From: Roseburia hominis
Lineage (GTDB): Bacteria > Bacillota > Clostridia > Lachnospirales > Lachnospiraceae
Assembly (NCBI RefSeq): GCF_021531695.1
Contig: NZ_JADYUI010000013.1
Coordinates: 1-64,000, forward strand
DNA: 64,000 bases
Reading direction: 5' to 3'
How positions within the stretch are numbered: the stretch's first letter is position 1; each line of letters begins with the position of its first letter. This document shows, piece after piece, positions 61,616 through 64,000 of this stretch. Below the pieces are notes generated by a model. That model had not been told where the DNA came from. It ran no database searches and worked only from the letters and a program-made list of their open reading frames with translations. The translations under genes and the position numbers were made by a program.

Positions 61616-62803
61616 ATGAAAAGAAAAGTAGCAGGAATTCTTATGGCAGGAATTTTACTGATTGGTGGGTTAACCGGTTGCGGAAGCAGTAAAGAGCCGG
61701 ATGATTATGTGACCAATGAAGGATATGAGACATTAGAAGAAACAGGGACAGAGAAGGAAGTGCATACGTCGGAAGGAATCGGAAAAGAAAATGTCAAGGT
61801 GGGGGTCTTGTATCTGTCTGATCCGTCGGAAGGAAGTGGATATTCTTATACCCATGATCTTGGAATCATTGGAATGCAGAGCAATCTTGGACTGACGGAT
61901 GAGCAGATTGAGCGCAAAATTGTTGATGATGGTGATAAAGAGGCAACCCAAACGGCAATAAAGGAATGTATTGATGATGGTTGTAACATTATTTTTACTA
62001 CAAGCTGGGGCTATATGGAAGCAACTGCAGAAATGGCAGAAGAATACCCGGATGTCTATTTTTCTCATGGAACCGGCTATATGTCGAATGGGAAAAATTT
62101 TAATAACTATTTCGGAAGAATTTATCAGGCGAGATATTTAAGTGGAATTGTGGCAGGAATGAATACAACGAGTAATAAGATTGGATATGTGGCAGCGCAG
62201 GATACAACGAATTCTGAGGTGACAGGCGGAATTGACGCTTTTGCAATCGGAGTTGCGTCTGTAAATCCGGATGCAAAAATTTATGTTTCGGTAACAAATA
62301 GCTGGTATGCACCGGAAAAAGAAGAGGCAGCAGCAAGAAAACTGCTGGATATGGGATGTGATGTCATGGCACAGCATTGTGATACACCATATCCTTTGAC
62401 GCTTGCGCAGGAATATGGTGTTTATGGAATTGGATATAATTCGGATATGAGAAAGGAAGTTCCGGATGCATGCTTATGCAGTGTTCTTTGGAACTGGAGT
62501 GCTTATTATACGCAGGCAGTTAATTCTGTGATAGAGGGAACCTGGGATGGTGAAAATTATTTTGGAGGTATGAAAGAAGGACTGGTTGGAATTACTGATT
62601 TGGCAGATTTTTGTGCAGAGGGAACACAAGAAAAGGTAGACGAAGCTACCAGTGCAATTTTAAGTGGTAATAATCATGTATTTGACGGAGAATTAAAGAC
62701 AAATACCGGTGAAGTGATAGGAAGTGCCGGTACAACATTAGATGATGAAACGATTACAGGAAAAATCAATTGGTATTACGAAAATGTCGTTGTTGTGGAA
62801 TAA
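61616..62803 (+). CDS. BMP-family (PnrA-like) substrate-binding lipoprotein
   Basis: 395 residues. Lipobox GLTGC (Cys22), then an acidic linker and a BMP/Med-type binding fold: VKVGVLYLSDPSEGSGYSYTHDLGI, FTTSWGYMEATAEMAEEYPDVYFSHGTGY, NNYFGRIYQARYLSGIVAGM, DVMAQHCDTPYPLTLAQEYG. Family members bind nucleosides or related compounds. No permease or ATPase gene follows; a chemoreceptor gene does. I chose ATG 61616 (AGGATGGGG upstream) over the ATG three codons earlier. It may act as the ligand-capturing partner of that receptor; alternatively it uses a transporter encoded elsewhere. Confidence 0.87.
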   Translation: MKRKVAGILMAGILLIGGLTGCGSSKEPDDYVTNEGYETLEETGTEKEVHTSEGIGKENVKVGVLYLSDPSEGSGYSYTHDLGIIGMQSNLGLTDEQIERKIVDDGDKEATQTAIKECIDDGCNIIFTTSWGYMEATAEMAEEYPDVYFSHGTGYMSNGKNFNNYFGRIYQARYLSGIVAGMNTTSNKIGYVAAQDTTNSEVTGGIDAFAIGVASVNPDAKIYVSVTNSWYAPEKEEAAARKLLDMGCDVMAQHCDTPYPLTLAQEYGVYGIGYNSDMRKEVPDACLCSVLWNWSAYYTQAVNSVIEGTWDGENYFGGMKEGLVGITDLADFCAEGTQEKVDEATSAILSGNNHVFDGELKTNTGEVIGSAGTTLDDETITGKINWYYENVVVVE

Positions 62804-62824
62804 GAGAAAGTGGGGGAATGTAAT

Positions 62825-64000
62825 ATGAAATTAACGATTCGAAAAAAGATGCTTTTATGTGCGTTTGTTCCGATTATCACGCTTGGGGTAATTATTGTTG
62901 TGATGGCAGCAACATTACTTAGAGGTTCTATTATCAATCAGGTGGAAAATTCATTAAGAGGTACGGCATCTTCAACGCTTGCTGCTTATTCACAGAATTC
63001 GGGTTCTTATACAGTTTCTGCCAATGGAGATATCTGGAAGGGTGGATATAATATTTCTCTTTCGGAAAAACTGGTTGATACAATTAAGGAAAAATCAGGA
63101 ATGGATGTTACTTTTTTTTATGGTACCACACGCATCATGACGTCTCTTAAGGATGAAAACGGAGAACGTATCCTTGGCAGTCCGGCGGGAGCTAAAATCG
63201 AAGAAGAGGTTTTGAAAAATGGTAATGAATATTTCAGTAAGAATGTATCGGTGAATGGAGAGAATTATTTAGGTTACTATGTTCCGGTTTTTCAGGAAGG
63301 AAATGATACAGAACCAATCGGGATGGTTTTTGCAGGAATCGAAAAGGATGAGACGATTAACAGTGTGTTAAGAAGTGTATTTTATATGGTTGTACTGGTA
63401 GTTCTTATTGCTATTATCGGCATCATCACTTCCGGTCTGGTAGCAAGCTCCATATCAAAATCTTTGAATGAGGAAATTGCCTGTGTGGAGGAAGTTGCGA
63501 CAGGAAATCTGGCAATTGTTTTAAATGAAAAGCATAAAAACAGGAAAGATGAGATAGGAGATTTGACGAGAGCAGTCGGTAAGCTTCAGGCGGATTTACG
63601 AAAGATTATCGGTGGAATCAGTGACAGTACGGATATGCTTCTTACAGCTTCGGATACTTTGGAGCAGACAGCAAAACAGACAGCTTCCAATATGGATTAT
63701 GTGATGAATTCAGTGGAGACGATTACTTCGGGGGCAACATCGCAGGCAAGCGATACCAAAACAGCTTCTGATAATATTGTATACATGGGAAATCTGATTA
63801 CCGAAACGGATAAAGAGGCAGCAGCGTTAAATCAAAATGCAGATCATATGATGGATTCCAGTGACAAGTCCAGTGCTACGATAGATGAACTAAAGACGAT
63901 TAACGAGGAAGTCGGACAGGTCGTAAGTATGATAGCAGATTTGACGGAGCAGACAAACGAATCGGCGAAGACAATTCGTGAATCGGCAGGATTTATCTCA
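62825..64000 (+). CDS. Methyl-accepting chemotaxis protein (3' end cut by window)
   Basis: Transmembrane chemoreceptor, 392 codons visible and still open at the window end. MKLTIRKKMLLCAFVPIITL begins the first helix; an extracellular single-Cache-like domain (residues about 35-180: SLSEKLVDTIKEKSGMDVTFFYG, GYYVPVFQEG), a second helix (about 183-205), a HAMP domain (VEEVATGNLAIVL, EIGDLTRAVGKLQADL) and the start of the signalling coiled coil follow. The conserved tip lies beyond the window. AAGTGGGGGAATG-type region precedes the ATG. It is 21 bp after the BMP lipoprotein gene, suggesting a joint function. Confidence 0.92.
   Translation, partial: MKLTIRKKMLLCAFVPIITLGVIIVVMAATLLRGSIINQVENSLRGTASSTLAAYSQNSGSYTVSANGDIWKGGYNISLSEKLVDTIKEKSGMDVTFFYGTTRIMTSLKDENGERILGSPAGAKIEEEVLKNGNEYFSKNVSVNGENYLGYYVPVFQEGNDTEPIGMVFAGIEKDETINSVLRSVFYMVVLVVLIAIIGIITSGLVASSISKSLNEEIACVEEVATGNLAIVLNEKHKNRKDEIGDLTRAVGKLQADLRKIIGGISDSTDMLLTASDTLEQTAKQTASNMDYVMNSVETITSGATSQASDTKTASDNIVYMGNLITETDKEAAALNQNADHMMDSSDKSSATIDELKTINEEVGQVVSMIADLTEQTNESAKTIRESAGFIS

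Overview
The window looks like chromosomal DNA of a low-GC, spore-forming, motile anaerobe of the Clostridia, most likely Lachnospiraceae. This is inferred from AT-rich coding sequence with strong AGGAGG-type ribosome binding sites, the sporulation genes spoIVA and spoIIIAA-AH, a tryptophan T-box, PerR with a reverse rubrerythrin, chemoreceptors and many small binding-protein transport systems. No phage, plasmid, CRISPR or transposase gene was seen. Nearly all genes are on the + strand; only one ClC transporter gene is on the - strand.

Layout. (1) 1-7.9 kb: a tRNA-Met cut by the window edge, about 1 kb without genes, then a tight run of a His-rich CobW-type GTPase, a second CobW-type GTPase fused to a TIGR03943/YcgQ-like domain, a TrpXYZ-like ABC importer (binding protein, permease, ATPase) and a GH13 lipoprotein. 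(2) 7.9-15 kb: promoter, Trp-specific T-box with terminator, and a full tryptophan operon in the unusual order trpE-G-C-F-B-A-D. (3) 15-16 kb: a gene-free block of long hairpin repeats. (4) 16-21 kb: a FIST sensor paired with a soluble chemoreceptor, a ClC antiporter, and a kinase-like protein with a PfkB sugar kinase. (5) 21.3-27 kb: a maltodextrin-type regulon (binding protein, two permeases, LacI regulator, MalQ). (6) 27-41 kb: lipid kinase, spoIVA, an Rpn/PD-(D/E)XK nuclease, an XRE regulator, a PNPOx-like protein, a YfhO-family membrane protein, an LtaS-like phosphotransferase and a secreted LRR protein with C-terminal wall-binding repeats. (7) 41-49 kb: an RsmH paralogue, a purine phosphorylase, an MTA/SAH deaminase-like hydrolase, an MBL hydrolase, a small membrane protein, alaS and rpsU. 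(8) 49-56 kb: mtnN and the spoIIIA operon, which is split between spoIIIAE and spoIIIAF by a roughly 0.7 kb hairpin element. (9) 56-64 kb: a heterodimeric ABC exporter, PerR with reverse rubrerythrin, repeats, a BMP-type binding lipoprotein and a chemoreceptor that runs off the end.

The most unusual content lies between the genes. A family of long near-palindromic elements occurs here. Module A (about 300 bp) is present three times plus a decayed half copy, module B (238 bp) twice, and an unrelated module C of the same architecture once. Two A+B composites lie in opposite orientation around mtnN-spoIIIAA-AE, and one of them begins at the stop codon of spoIIIAE. Shorter palindromic repeats occur at gene ends, and in three cases supply the stop codon. 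A second point of interest is the spoIVA leader, where a plausible sigma-E promoter is nested inside the upstream gene's terminator hairpin, so that only the sporulation transcript would have a free ribosome binding site.
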